From an uncultured Lachnospiraceae bacterium (GTDB taxonomy: Bacteria > Bacillota > Clostridia > Lachnospirales > Lachnospiraceae), in contig CASWVG010000001.1 of assembly GCA_949472775.1 (NCBI GenBank), forward strand, positions 156,013-220,012: a stretch of DNA of 64,000 nt. Direction: 5' to 3'. Both the position numbers and the translations under genes were made by a program. How positions within the stretch are numbered: position 1 is the stretch's first letter; every line of letters begins with the position of its first letter. Shown here piece by piece: positions 1 to 9,378 of the stretch. The notes beneath the pieces were generated by a model. The model was not told where the DNA came from. It did no database searches and saw only the letters and a program-made list of their open reading frames with translations.

Positions 1-116
1 ACCAGAATAATCTGATACCCCAGCTCTTTCGCCTTTTTTATGGCGGGAACCTGCAGCGCGCTTGCGCCCAGAATCATCATTTTTTTCTGCTTTTCTTCCA
101 CTTCACTTTTCTCCAT
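1..116 (-). CDS. N-terminus of a probable ATP-grasp / carbamoyl-phosphate-synthase-large-like protein (truncated by window edge)
   Basis: Minus-strand translation from ATG at 116 reads MEKSEVEEKQKKMMILGASALQVPAIKKAKELGYQIILV, a nucleotide/ATP-grasp N-terminal fold pattern; open to the window edge. Confidence 0.6.
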   Translation of the reverse strand, partial: MEKSEVEEKQKKMMILGASALQVPAIKKAKELGYQIIL

Positions 117-245
117 CAAAGCACCTGTCTGCCCTAATCAAACACCACAGCCCCGCAGCGCATCGCTCCCAAACCCTTTCTCCTCTGACAGCATAAACCC
201 ATTTGTCGTGGCAGCTCCGCTTTCGGCTTCCCGACCACGCGGCGC

Positions 246-1334
246 CTACTCCACAAACTTCCAGTCCATCGGCGTCCCACGGGAAATATCACAGCGCGCC
301 TTTTTGCCAAGCATCTCTTCATAATACATAGGCGCCATGCCGAAAGCCGGGCGTATGGAACGCAGATTTTCCGGCGTAAAAGCCTCACCCGCTTTCATAT
401 CCTGCGTCACAAACAGGGAACGCCCCTCCTCCCGGCTTCTCTCCTGCTTTTCGGTCAGTTTGTAAGTCACCCTGCCGAGCGCTTTCTCGACAATACGGAT
501 TTCATCCACCATCTTTTTAAACTCCGCAGGCTCCATAGAAAAAGCACCGTCCGGTCCGCCGTCCGCCCGGGAGAGCGTAAAGTGTTTTTCCACCATCCGC
601 GCGCCGAGAGCTACCGAAGCCACCGCTACCGCAGAACCCATGCTGTGATCAGAAAGTCCTGTCATGCAGTCAAAAGTTTCCGCCATATGGGGAATGACTT
701 TGATATTCATATCCTCATATGGCGCTGGATAAGTAGCCGTGCATTTCAGAAGTATAATCTGCTCATTCCCCTCCTCACGACACGTTCTCACCGCCCTGTC
801 AATATCCTCCAGATGCGCGAGTCCCGTCGCCATGATCACAGGCTTCCCCTGTCTTGCGATCTTACGGACAAGAGGAATGTCCCAAATTTCGGGAGATGCA
901 ATCTTATAGGCGGGCATCTGCATCTCTTCCATAAAATCCACCGCCGTGAAATCAAAAGGCGACGAAAAACAGTCCATCCCAAGATCGTTTGCCAGCTTCA
1001 TCAGTTTTGGCTGCCACTCCCATGGCGTGAACGCCTCCTGAAACAGTTCGTAGCAGGTCATACCGTCCCAGATCGTCCCCTGCGTGATCTGAAAGTATTC
1101 GTTATCACAGTCCATCGTAATGGTATCTGCCGTGTAAGTCTGCAGCTTCACCGCATCCGCGCCCGCTTCCTTTGCCGCCCGTATAATTGCTTCCGCCCTG
1201 TCATAGTCCTGCAAGTGATTTGCCGACATCTCCGCCACAATATAGGCAGGCTCGCCTTCGCCGATCAGGCGGCTGCCGATTCTTATTTTATCCTGTCCCA
1301 TGTTTCCTCTCTCCCTGCCGATCAGCTTCTGCAC
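246..1334 (-). CDS. pseI: Pseudaminic acid synthase (NeuB/PseI family)
   Basis: NeuB-type motifs: AGADAVKLQTYTADTIT, FSSPFD, KIASPE, VIMATG, LLKCTATYPAP, GLSDHS; C-terminal SAF domain. Adjacent to pseF. Confidence 0.87.
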   Translation of the reverse strand: MQKLIGRERGNMGQDKIRIGSRLIGEGEPAYIVAEMSANHLQDYDRAEAIIRAAKEAGADAVKLQTYTADTITMDCDNEYFQITQGTIWDGMTCYELFQEAFTPWEWQPKLMKLANDLGMDCFSSPFDFTAVDFMEEMQMPAYKIASPEIWDIPLVRKIARQGKPVIMATGLAHLEDIDRAVRTCREEGNEQIILLKCTATYPAPYEDMNIKVIPHMAETFDCMTGLSDHSMGSAVAVASVALGARMVEKHFTLSRADGGPDGAFSMEPAEFKKMVDEIRIVEKALGRVTYKLTEKQERSREEGRSLFVTQDMKAGEAFTPENLRSIRPAFGMAPMYYEEMLGKKARCDISRGTPMDWKFVE

Positions 1335-1453
1335 ATATCGATATCCCTTCCGTTTACTCCCGATCTATTGGCATCTTTGAACAGCTGCGTCCTGCGCATG
1401 GCGCATAATTTCGAATATAAGACGGCTCATTCGTCCGCCGCAATACATTTCTC

Positions 1454-2164
1454 TTACCGCTCAGATTTCTCCCGCATCATTCGGAATTTCATCTCCGCCA
1501 GTGCCAGATCGGACGGATTGTCTATGTCCTGCACCTCCGTCTCCGGCACAATAATGGGCAGATACCCGTCCGGCAGATCACCCTTGCAGGCAAGATACTT
1601 CTTTACATGATAACAATAAAACTGTCCGCTGTCATGGTATACAGGCTCCAGATCCTGCGACCGTTTCATGGCGTTCTCCGGATAACAGTACACAAGCTTT
1701 CCGTCCCGGATCGCCATGCCCCGCTGCGGCGGAAACGAATAGCGGACCACAGGCATCACCCCCGACGCATCCTTCTCCACCAGAAGCCCCATTGCCTCCT
1801 GCAGTTTCTGCGCCGTCACAAAGGGCGCGGTCGGATAAATACATGCCATATAATCGAACGTCTCGCCCTGCTCCTCATACGTCCGAAGCACCTCCATTAG
1901 CACATCATCCGTGGTGGCAAAGTCACCCGACGTCTCCGCGCTTCTCATAAAAGGAACCGCCGCGCCCGCGTCCCGTGCAATCCGCGCAATCTCCTCATCA
2001 TCTGTGGAGACCATGACCTCACGGAATATGCCGGACTGAAGCGCCGCCTCAATGCCGTAGATTAACATCGGCTTTCCCATAAACTCTTTGATATTCTTCC
2101 CCGGAATCCGTTTACTGCCACCCCGTGCGGTGATGATTGCCACCGCATTTAACCCTGCTCCCAT
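1454..2164 (-). CDS. pseF: Pseudaminic acid cytidylyltransferase (CMP-nonulosonate synthetase)
   Basis: AIITARGGSKRIPGKNIKEFMGKPMLIYGIEAAL; CMP-NeuAc synthetase family; neighbour of pseI. Confidence 0.87.
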   Translation of the reverse strand: MGAGLNAVAIITARGGSKRIPGKNIKEFMGKPMLIYGIEAALQSGIFREVMVSTDDEEIARIARDAGAAVPFMRSAETSGDFATTDDVLMEVLRTYEEQGETFDYMACIYPTAPFVTAQKLQEAMGLLVEKDASGVMPVVRYSFPPQRGMAIRDGKLVYCYPENAMKRSQDLEPVYHDSGQFYCYHVKKYLACKGDLPDGYLPIIVPETEVQDIDNPSDLALAEMKFRMMREKSER

Positions 2165-2345
2165 TCTGTTCTCGCTTTCCTACGTCTATTTCCAGTACAA
2201 TAAAAGTCTCTTCTTACAATAATCCCCCGCAAATGCATGTTCCAGTTTCTGCCGCATCTTCTGTTGTCTGTGTAATAGAAAAATCCGACAGAAACTGTCT
2301 TGAACGTGCAGAATGCACCTCTGTTAGAATTTCTCTGATGGATTT

Positions 2346-2374
2346 ATTGTATAGAATTACTTGGTAAATGTCAA
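2346..2374 (-). promoter_or_regulatory. Predicted sigma-A promoter for pseF-pseI operon: TTGACA-17 bp-TACAAT
   Basis: Minus strand TTGACA (2374-2369), 17-bp spacer, TACAAT (2351-2346), in the 241-bp gap between genes. Confidence 0.75.
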
Positions 2375-2405
2375 TGGAACTTATGAACGGAATAACGTTT
2401 CGAAG

Positions 2406-4565
2406 TTACAATCCCATAATCTCCTCCGCGATCCGTTCCGCCCCTTTACCATCCGTCACCTGCCCAAGGTTTTCCTTCATGCGCTCCCGAAGCATGGCGT
2501 CCGACACCAGCCTTTTTAGCCCCTCGCAGATCTTTTCAATGCAGGCATCCCTGTCCTGCGCAATGTCCCCGGCAAAGAGCATCCGCTCCCCGGCTTCAAA
2601 AAACTCCCTGTCGTAGCGCTGATTATCAGCCGACTGGAAAAATACCGTGGGAACCTGCATGGCACAAAGCTCAAACAGCATGGTACCCGCCGCGGAAACC
2701 GCTGCGTCACAGTCCGCCATCAGTCCTGCCATATCAAAGCAGGGGCGGTATACTCTCACATTTTCGTGAGTACTGGCAAACGCTTCAATGGCATCGCCCT
2801 GCGGATGATATGCACCCACCACCGCATGAAACTCAATCTGGTTCAGTTCTTCTATTTGCGCGGCACGCTGTAAAACACCAAGAACGGCATTATGCGCATC
2901 CCCACCGCCGCTTGACAGCAGTACGGAAAATCCTTTCTTTTTACTTTGCGCATCCCTGATCTGCTTGACGCCAAATTCTTCCCGCAAGGGCACATAATCG
3001 GTTCCCAGAAGCAGCCTTGTCTCACCGCCGTAAGTTTCCCGGTAGGGAAAGCGGATATGATAGGCATTATAATTGATCAGCCCGTCTACCGGAAATACAT
3101 GCTCAAAACAATCGTCAATACAAGCCAGTTTCACAAATGGACGAAGCTCCTCAAAATAAGCAGGTACCGCCTGATAAGAATCCACCAGAAGCGTTTTTAC
3201 TCCCGCCAGTTTCAGGATTTCCCGCAGCACCGGCAGTTCCTCTTCCATGTGGTTCCACTGCGTATGCAGACAGACATGATCCATCCCCGCACGGAAAAGT
3301 ATATCCTCCGCCTGCTCGTCAGCCGTGATAAACAGCACCTGCCCGCCCAGCTTTTTAATCTGCTCCGCTATGGTAATGCAGCGCATCATGTGCCCCATGG
3401 CCACCGTTTCGTTGGCGTCCACGCGGATGCCGACTACGGGCTGTCTCTCGTACAGGGCAAGCACTTCCGCAATCTGCTCCATCTCACAGGCCCCGTATCG
3501 CTGGTCGATGGGCAGCGCCAGCAGATGCCCGAAGATATATGTCTCATCCCCTTCCAGGAACTCCTTATTCTCTTCTCCTACCGGCCAGAGCACCGGCGCG
3601 TATATCCCATGTCTGGCCAGAAATCTCTGTAAACCGTCCCGCTCCTTCACATATACCGGCAGATAGAGTGGCGCCTGCTCCTCCTTTAACAGCATGGGCC
3701 AAAGCCTTTTCATGCCGCTTATATGGTCATACAGAATATGATAATTTTCCGTCCTTTTCCGGCGTGCATCCTCCTCGTCCACTCTGGAAAGAATATCCAC
3801 AGATATACGAGAAATGCGCCGCACCCCACGATAGCAGTCAAGATCACGTTCCAAAAAGCGGTTTCTTTTCAGATACTCCGCCTTTCTCGGCAGCCACCCC
3901 GCCGTCAGCGCACCCCCGGTCCTTCTCTCTTTTTCCCGCAGATACTCCCATTTCTGGACAAGCGGCACCAGCCGTTCTCTTGCATACGTCTCTCCAGACT
4001 CCAACACATCTTCCGCCAGAGGAAAATCAGATGCCACAAATCCGCCGTCGGGAACCGCATACCATTTCCGCAGACTTCCCACCACAAAATCCGCATCCTT
4101 TCCCGCCTCTTCCAGATAGTAGGACTGGGTCACATCCTCCATTACAAGCACCCCTTTTTTTCTGAGGGCAGCAAGCTGTCGGCGAATCCCGGCACAGGTA
4201 TCTGTCCCGTAATACGGATGAATGAAAAGAAGGCCCGGATCATGCTCCAGCGCCAGACGGAAAATCTCCTCCCCGGCCGTCTCCAGATCCCTGTCTACGG
4301 AGTAAAAAATAAGTTCCCATCCCTGATGACGGAAGGGCAGAAAAACACAGTCGCACATATAGGCCGGCATTAAGCAGCGTTTCGTTATATCCGGCTTTTC
4401 CCGCTCCAGACTTATCAGGGCAAGCTCAATCGCCTCCCTGCCGGAAGCTGTAAAACAGCATTGCTTTTTCCCATACTTATCCACCTGTCCAAGATGGAGA
4501 GTATCTGTGATTTCACCGTTTCTTATAGTAACGGGATTGATTTCAAAAACACTTCCGATTTCCAT
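2406..4565 (-). CDS. pseG: Fusion protein: N-terminal DegT/DnrJ-like PLP aminotransferase-type domain + C-terminal PseG (UDP-2,4-diacetamido-2,4,6-trideoxy-beta-L-altropyranose hydrolase)
   Basis: C-terminal half begins VVGIRVDANETVAMGHMMRCITIAEQIKKLGG (PseG signature, coordinate about 3440); N-terminal half has ASGREAIELAL ... VMEDVTQSYY ... SLRKWYAVPDGGF (fold-type I aminotransferase-like). Confidence 0.85.
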   Translation of the reverse strand: MEIGSVFEINPVTIRNGEITDTLHLGQVDKYGKKQCCFTASGREAIELALISLEREKPDITKRCLMPAYMCDCVFLPFRHQGWELIFYSVDRDLETAGEEIFRLALEHDPGLLFIHPYYGTDTCAGIRRQLAALRKKGVLVMEDVTQSYYLEEAGKDADFVVGSLRKWYAVPDGGFVASDFPLAEDVLESGETYARERLVPLVQKWEYLREKERRTGGALTAGWLPRKAEYLKRNRFLERDLDCYRGVRRISRISVDILSRVDEEDARRKRTENYHILYDHISGMKRLWPMLLKEEQAPLYLPVYVKERDGLQRFLARHGIYAPVLWPVGEENKEFLEGDETYIFGHLLALPIDQRYGACEMEQIAEVLALYERQPVVGIRVDANETVAMGHMMRCITIAEQIKKLGGQVLFITADEQAEDILFRAGMDHVCLHTQWNHMEEELPVLREILKLAGVKTLLVDSYQAVPAYFEELRPFVKLACIDDCFEHVFPVDGLINYNAYHIRFPYRETYGGETRLLLGTDYVPLREEFGVKQIRDAQSKKKGFSVLLSSGGGDAHNAVLGVLQRAAQIEELNQIEFHAVVGAYHPQGDAIEAFASTHENVRVYRPCFDMAGLMADCDAAVSAAGTMLFELCAMQVPTVFFQSADNQRYDREFFEAGERMLFAGDIAQDRDACIEKICEGLKRLVSDAMLRERMKENLGQVTDGKGAERIAEEIMGL

Positions 4566-4597
4566 AGGCAGTCCTCCATACGATAATCAATTCTCCC

Positions 4598-5632
4598 TTA
4601 CCGTTTTCTCTCATGTTTTTTCCTGAAGTTCCGGTACGTCCACAACAGTTTATAGTACACCATGAACACCAATGTCGATTTCATCTGCATGCGGATCAGC
4701 TTTTTCTCCTCCGCATGGGTCCGTTCAATATAATAGGGATTATTCTGAAAATCCGGAAAGCGGCATCGCATTTCCTCTCCAAGCTTCTTCACAAACCGGT
4801 ATTTTGTCCGTTTCACACCCGCCATATAGGTAAACAACGTGTTCACATAGAAGAGCAGGGTGAAACTGTACTCCAGTTCCTCCCGGTATTTATCCAGGAA
4901 ATCATGCCGCTCGGCCTCCTTTAACATCAGCCTGCCGGCCTCACACCGGTCCTCACAGCGTTTCTCCGAAATGGTATGCACAGTGGAGGAATCATGCTGA
5001 TAATAATAATACAGCGGCTCCTCAATGTACTCGAAATGATCTGCCAGCACGAGATACGAATTTCCCAGCGCATTGTCCTCATAAAAGATATGCTCGGGAA
5101 ACCAGAGCTCATGTTCCATAATCATGGAGCGGCGGAATATCTTTACCACCAGACTGCCCCCGTCCAGAATCAGACTCCGCCTCTTTCCGTCGTCCAGAAC
5201 GCCCGTCTGGCTGCTCTTGTTATTGTGCACCACTTGTCCCACTTTCATGGAATGCTCAGACGTCATATTATAGTCGCATCCCGCCAGATCGGCTCCTGTA
5301 CTTTCCGCCCTTTCAATCAGACGCGCGTACATGTCGGGCGTAATCCAGTCATCGCTGTCAATAAATCCGATCCACTCTCCCTGCGCGATTTTCAATCCCG
5401 CGTTCTTCGCGCCTCCCTGATGCCTGTTTTCTTCCAGATGCAGTGCACGGAATTTTTTCGGAAAGCGTTTCTCGTAACTTTTCAGTATCTCCCAGGAATC
5501 ATCGGTGGAACAGTCGTCCACTGCAATGATCTCGTAGTCCGCCACGGTCTGTGCCACAAGCGAGTCCAGACAATATTCCAGTTTTTTCTCCGCTGCCATA
5601 TTATAGACCGGCACAATAATACTAAGTTTCAT
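4598..5632 (-). CDS. Glycosyltransferase family 2
   Basis: LSIIVPVYNMAAEKKLEYCLDSLVAQT...DDCSTDDSWEIL...GEWIGFIDSDDWITPDMY. Confidence 0.92.
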   Translation of the reverse strand: MKLSIIVPVYNMAAEKKLEYCLDSLVAQTVADYEIIAVDDCSTDDSWEILKSYEKRFPKKFRALHLEENRHQGGAKNAGLKIAQGEWIGFIDSDDWITPDMYARLIERAESTGADLAGCDYNMTSEHSMKVGQVVHNNKSSQTGVLDDGKRRSLILDGGSLVVKIFRRSMIMEHELWFPEHIFYEDNALGNSYLVLADHFEYIEEPLYYYYQHDSSTVHTISEKRCEDRCEAGRLMLKEAERHDFLDKYREELEYSFTLLFYVNTLFTYMAGVKRTKYRFVKKLGEEMRCRFPDFQNNPYYIERTHAEEKKLIRMQMKSTLVFMVYYKLLWTYRNFRKKHERKR

Positions 5633-7985
5633 CTGATTCTGTCAGCTCCTCCCCGAGTAGCAGTTCAGCCTTCCTCTGCTCTGCTCTGTTACTGATTCTG
5701 CCCCGGTATAAGCAATAAAGTATCGCCAGTGCGGACACCACATCCGCAATCACAAATGCCGGTACCGGCCCATAGCGCACATAGATCCGATGCTCCGCGC
5801 CGTCCCCGTTTACAAAAAAGCGCATCCGCCCCCCTTCTCCCTGCTCTATCGTCACAGGCTTTCCCTGCTCATCCGCCGCCCGGTAACCGAGATAATTCTG
5901 CAGGGGCAGCTCAATATAAGCCGTGGAAGAGTCCGCAGTATAGGACACCACCGCCCGCGTTCCCTCCTTTTTAAAGTCGCGCACGGACACAGATCCCATA
6001 TCTGACGTAACCACATTTCTGGTCAGCTTATCCTCTGTCGCCCCTGACAGCCGCCATTCGTGCGGATAGAACAGTCCCACACCAACGCCCAGCTTCGTCT
6101 CATGTCCTTTGGAAGCCACCGACTCCGCATTCTTATACGGCACATGATTATTGTCGGCAGGCACCGATACGATCACTAAAAGATTGAGACTGACTAACAT
6201 TGCGAAAATGATATTCCGGTAAGGCTTTAACACCTCTGAGCGCTCAAGTCCAGCCGCTCCTGCAAAGAGCAGGCAGGCGGACGCAGGTCCCAGAAACCGC
6301 CAGGGAAATTGCAGTATCGTTGCTATGTTTCTGAAAAGATCATTTGCCATGAGCGCCCTGCTCGGGAAATAACCCGTGGACAGAAAGACAAACACGCTTC
6401 CAAGAACCAGCATGTACAGCATAAAACCGTCGGATGCATTCACCCGCCCACGCCTTTCACATAAAAGATATACAATTCCAATTCCCAGACAGCCCAGAAG
6501 CGCAAGCCCCAGTGAAAAATACTGCTTATTATAAAGACTTAACGTCTGCGTCATATTAGAAAGATTAATCGACTGTTCAAAATAGCCGCTCCACCGCAGA
6601 ACTTCCTTTTCCATATTCTCCATAAAATAGTAATACAGGAATGGAACAACATACCACGCATTCAACAGCATGGTAAGGCCTGCAGCCTTTAAAACTTCCA
6701 TGTAGCGTCTTTCGCGCACAATGCGCACGCAGTATAGAAGCACAGTAATGACACAGACCGCCGCCACATAAGCCACGCTCAGAATATGACTCTGCAGCGC
6801 GCCGGTAAACCCGATCACGAGGTAATGCCATTTTTTCCGGTCACCCATGACGATATGATAAAGCCCCGCAATAACTAACGGCCAGAAAACAAGGGCAAGT
6901 GTCTCCCCCAGATCTCCTCTGGAGAGAATATTGGTAAAACGGTATGGCATCAGCGTATAGAGCACTACTGAAAGAATAACGCTTCGTCTGGATTTCACCA
7001 TGGATTTTACCGCCACATAGGCGCAGGCTGCCGAACCCAGATTGGACAGAAATACCAAAACCTTGTAAGAAAAAGCCAGAGACACCCTGCATATCCTCAG
7101 AAATGCGCCTATATATAAAAACAGATACGGGTACATGGCATTCATATAACCGTTATTTTGCAGTCCATCCGGCAGAATATTGACAGGAATCACCTGCCCA
7201 TCCAGAATGCCGTCCTTAAGTCCTTCCAGTCTGGCCAGATGATAGCACAGATCATCTGCATTGTAGAGATAAGTCTGCATCAGTGGCGTAGTGGCAAGAA
7301 ACGCCACCCCTAAAATCACGGCACAGTCCACCAGTTTTTCCTGCGACAGCTTTCTGCCACTTCTCACATACAGCCAGGCTGCAAGATGCAGCAACAGAAA
7401 AACAACAATCAGGAAATACGTATCGGTATAAAAGAGCGTATCCGGCGCGAGGGACATCTTCCTGATCGTAAGCGTCCCTTCCCCGCAATAATTAATGCGA
7501 AGCTGCAGCGCTTTCGCGTCTTTGGAAATAGTAAAATCTGCTGTCAGCTCCTTCTCCGATGCATTGATCGGCCATGCCGCAATCTTATCGCCCTGCTCCC
7601 AGAGCTCCAGCACATTGCCCTCCTGCTCCGTGCTGTAAAGCAATGTTGCCCTATAACTGCCCTTGTTTAAAACGTAGGATGGTGTGCTTGCCACCGAGCT
7701 GTATCCGGCCAGAATATCTCCCAGCGTCCTCATATCCTCTGAATCAATTAATCCCGCTGCCTTTTTAATTACCAGTGCATTCTCTGTATTAATCAGACCC
7801 ATGGAATGCTGCAGCTCGATACCGTCATAGACAATTGGCTGCCTTCCTTCATCCCCCGCCCATACAAGCGCGATGAGCAACGCTGCCAGAGCCGTATATA
7901 TGATTTTTATCTTTAAGGATATTCCTTCTGTCATGTCCGTCTCAGTTCCTTTGATCTTCTGTGAGGATTTCCTGTCAGCGCCCAT
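5622..7985 (-). CDS. Large polytopic membrane protein, GT-C/YfhO-like
   Basis: 787 aa with many TM segments; DDLCYHLARLEGLKDGILDGQ motif typical of GT-C-like membrane proteins; 3' end overlaps the next GT2 start by 11 nt. Confidence 0.7.
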   Translation of the reverse strand: MGADRKSSQKIKGTETDMTEGISLKIKIIYTALAALLIALVWAGDEGRQPIVYDGIELQHSMGLINTENALVIKKAAGLIDSEDMRTLGDILAGYSSVASTPSYVLNKGSYRATLLYSTEQEGNVLELWEQGDKIAAWPINASEKELTADFTISKDAKALQLRINYCGEGTLTIRKMSLAPDTLFYTDTYFLIVVFLLLHLAAWLYVRSGRKLSQEKLVDCAVILGVAFLATTPLMQTYLYNADDLCYHLARLEGLKDGILDGQVIPVNILPDGLQNNGYMNAMYPYLFLYIGAFLRICRVSLAFSYKVLVFLSNLGSAACAYVAVKSMVKSRRSVILSVVLYTLMPYRFTNILSRGDLGETLALVFWPLVIAGLYHIVMGDRKKWHYLVIGFTGALQSHILSVAYVAAVCVITVLLYCVRIVRERRYMEVLKAAGLTMLLNAWYVVPFLYYYFMENMEKEVLRWSGYFEQSINLSNMTQTLSLYNKQYFSLGLALLGCLGIGIVYLLCERRGRVNASDGFMLYMLVLGSVFVFLSTGYFPSRALMANDLFRNIATILQFPWRFLGPASACLLFAGAAGLERSEVLKPYRNIIFAMLVSLNLLVIVSVPADNNHVPYKNAESVASKGHETKLGVGVGLFYPHEWRLSGATEDKLTRNVVTSDMGSVSVRDFKKEGTRAVVSYTADSSTAYIELPLQNYLGYRAADEQGKPVTIEQGEGGRMRFFVNGDGAEHRIYVRYGPVPAFVIADVVSALAILYCLYRGRISNRAEQRKAELLLGEELTESDET

Positions 7986-8018
7986 ACCAGAAAATTCTCC
8001 GTCCTGGCTGCCAATCCT

Positions 8019-9221
8019 TTACACGTCCTCCTTCGCATAATAGACCGCAATTTTCTTCACCGCCCTGATCACACTCTCCACGTCCTCATCGCTCATGGCA
8101 TAGTAGAGCGGCAGGGAAATGATTTCCTCATAAAGTTTTTCCGCGTTGGGGCACAGTCCCCGCTTATAGCCTAGTTTCTCATAGTAAGGAAAATAGTAGG
8201 TCGGTATGTAATGCACATTACAGCATACATTTTCCGCCGCCAGTGCCTCAAAAAATTGTTTCCTGTCAATCCTCAATCTTTCCGGCACGATGCGCAGAAT
8301 ATACAGATGTCGTGTCGTATCCGACTCCGGAATCTCACGCTGGATAAAAAGCGCCGGCATCCCGGAGAATGCCTCATCGTATCGCTTCACGATCTCTTTT
8401 CTGCGGCTGCTGAACATGGGCAGCTTATTAAGCTGGCTTATAATCAGCGCCGCCTGCATGTCCGTCATACGGTAGTTATAGCCGAGTGCAATCTGCTCAT
8501 AATACCAGGGACCGTCCGGCTCATGTTCCATAAGGCCTTCATCCCTCGTAATGCCATGGGTACGGTATAGAAGCAGTTTTTGATAGAGCGTATCGTCGTT
8601 TGTCAAAACCGCGCCGCCCTCGCCGCCCGTCACGGTTTTAACGGGATGAAAACTGAACGTAGTCATATCGGAAAGGGAACCGTTGGGCTGTCCCTTATAT
8701 TTCGTGCCGATCACATGGGCGCCGTCCTCGATCAGAACCAGCCCTTGTTTTTTACAGATCTCTCTCAGCGAATCAAGAGCCACAGACTGACCTGTATAGT
8801 CAACCGCAACAACCGCTTTTGTGGCAGGTGTGATGGCCGCTTCCACCTTCCCCGGATCAATATTGTAAGTTTCGGGATCAATATCCACAAAGACAGGTCT
8901 TGCCCCACAGTAGAGCGCACAGTTTGCCGAGGCCGCAAAAGTGATGGGTGTGGTGATGACCTCGTCCCCCTCTTTCACACCTGCTGCCATTGCCGCCATG
9001 TGCAGTGCCGCCGTGCCGTTGGCACAGACCACCGCATGCTTCGCTCCCGTCAGCGCGCAGAGCTTTTTTTCCAGTTCTCCAATCTTCGGTCCGCACGTCA
9101 GACAATCGCTTTTCATGACCTCCACCACAGCCTGAATATCCGCCTCATCTATATACTGATGCCCGTAATAAATGGGCGTCTCCCTTGCGGGCTTCCCACC
9201 CTCGATCGCCGGTTTTTCCAT
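8019..9221 (-). CDS. pseC: UDP-4-amino-4,6-dideoxy-N-acetyl-beta-L-altrosamine transaminase
   Basis: DegT/DnrJ family: YGHQYIDEADIQAVVEVMKSDCLTCGPKIGELEKKL, TFSFHPVKTVTGGEGGAVLTND. ORF opens at 9359, but ATG at 9221 has a GGAGGAG RBS. Confidence 0.9.
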   Translation of the reverse strand: MEKPAIEGGKPARETPIYYGHQYIDEADIQAVVEVMKSDCLTCGPKIGELEKKLCALTGAKHAVVCANGTAALHMAAMAAGVKEGDEVITTPITFAASANCALYCGARPVFVDIDPETYNIDPGKVEAAITPATKAVVAVDYTGQSVALDSLREICKKQGLVLIEDGAHVIGTKYKGQPNGSLSDMTTFSFHPVKTVTGGEGGAVLTNDDTLYQKLLLYRTHGITRDEGLMEHEPDGPWYYEQIALGYNYRMTDMQAALIISQLNKLPMFSSRRKEIVKRYDEAFSGMPALFIQREIPESDTTRHLYILRIVPERLRIDRKQFFEALAAENVCCNVHYIPTYYFPYYEKLGYKRGLCPNAEKLYEEIISLPLYYAMSDEDVESVIRAVKKIAVYYAKEDV

Positions 9222-9378
9222 ATGCTCTCCTCCATAAGCCAAAAATGCCCCTGTTTCAGCGTTCTCCCGCATAAGAAGAAGTTCCTGGCATCGTGTCCAA
9301 TGGCATGATATCTTCAGAACTCCTTCTTCCGCTGAGAAAGGACACGTATTTCCACACATGTCCTTCTAAGTTGTCGTA

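Noticed and set aside
134-388. 84-aa minus-strand ORF overlapping the 3' end of pseI
   Set aside because: R/C-rich out-of-frame translation; no family match recognised
582-1610. 342-aa plus-strand ORF
   Set aside because: Antisense to pseI and pseF; composition is a shadow ORF
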